DNA of 64,000 nucleotides from Cronobacter sakazakii (GTDB lineage Bacteria; Pseudomonadota; Gammaproteobacteria; Enterobacterales; Enterobacteriaceae): contig NZ_CP011047.1 in the NCBI RefSeq assembly GCF_000982825.1, forward strand, positions 1,364,001 to 1,428,000, written 5' to 3'. Shown one piece after another: positions 63,999 through 64,000 of this stretch. The position numbers were made by a program, and so were the translations under genes. Position 1 is the first letter of the stretch. Each line of letters starts with the position of its first letter. The notes below the pieces were generated by a model. The model had not been told where the DNA came from. It was given only the letters and a program-made list of their open reading frames with translations, and ran no database searches.

Positions 63999-64000
63999 TG

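Overview
This 64 kb window is chromosomal DNA of a high-GC member of the Enterobacteriaceae. The gene content, gene order and protein lengths closely follow Escherichia coli K-12, and the 16S rRNA is of the Enterobacter/Cronobacter type. Cronobacter or a close relative is my best guess, but this is an inference without a database search. Most of the window is conserved core genome, and I found no undescribed multi-gene system that I could defend.

Layout: (1) 1-2.9 kb is accessory: the 3' end of a nicotinamide/nicotinate phosphoribosyltransferase gene, then a telA/xpaC-like pair on the minus strand. (2) 3.2-11.8 kb carries yheS, the kefGB potassium efflux genes with yheV, slyD, slyX, the periplasmic chaperone-isomerase fkpA, and the yheO-tusDCB tRNA thiolation operon. 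(3) 11.8-16.3 kb is the str operon (rpsL, rpsG, fusA, tufA), followed by bfd-bfr and a short prepilin peptidase. (4) 17.8-31.7 kb holds the S10, spc and alpha ribosomal protein operons with their leaders, ending in rpoA-rplQ. (5) 31.8-42.1 kb holds yhdN-zntR, arfA, mscL, trkA-rsmB-fmt-def (minus strand), then dprA-smg-yrdD-tsaC-aroE-yrdB and convergent yrdA. (6) 42.2-47.7 kb is a complete rRNA operon: 16S, tRNA-Glu(TTC), 23S, 5S. (7) 48-61 kb holds metA, the glyoxylate bypass operon aceBAK with its repressor iclR, metH and yjbB. (8) 61-64 kb is accessory: two divergently arranged toxin-antitoxin pairs, then yjbD and a BASS-family transporter.

How the parts relate: regions 2-5 are translation and ion homeostasis genes read mostly left to right. 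The aceBAK-iclR block controls carbon flow into the glyoxylate shunt. IclR-like operators can be seen both upstream of aceB and upstream of iclR. Methionine synthesis genes metA and metH flank that block, and metA has four contiguous MetJ boxes.

Points worth attention: an in-frame amber codon cuts dprA 33 codons before the conserved end. The rRNA operon joins the flank of E. coli rrnD (yrdA side) to that of E. coli rrnE (metA side), pointing to an rRNA-mediated rearrangement relative to E. coli. Two clusters of palindromic repeats of one family lie in aceA-aceK and, as three tandem units, in metH-yjbB. The toxin-antitoxin pairs occupy the place where E. coli has pepE-rluF. The arfA gene keeps its nonstop hairpin design.
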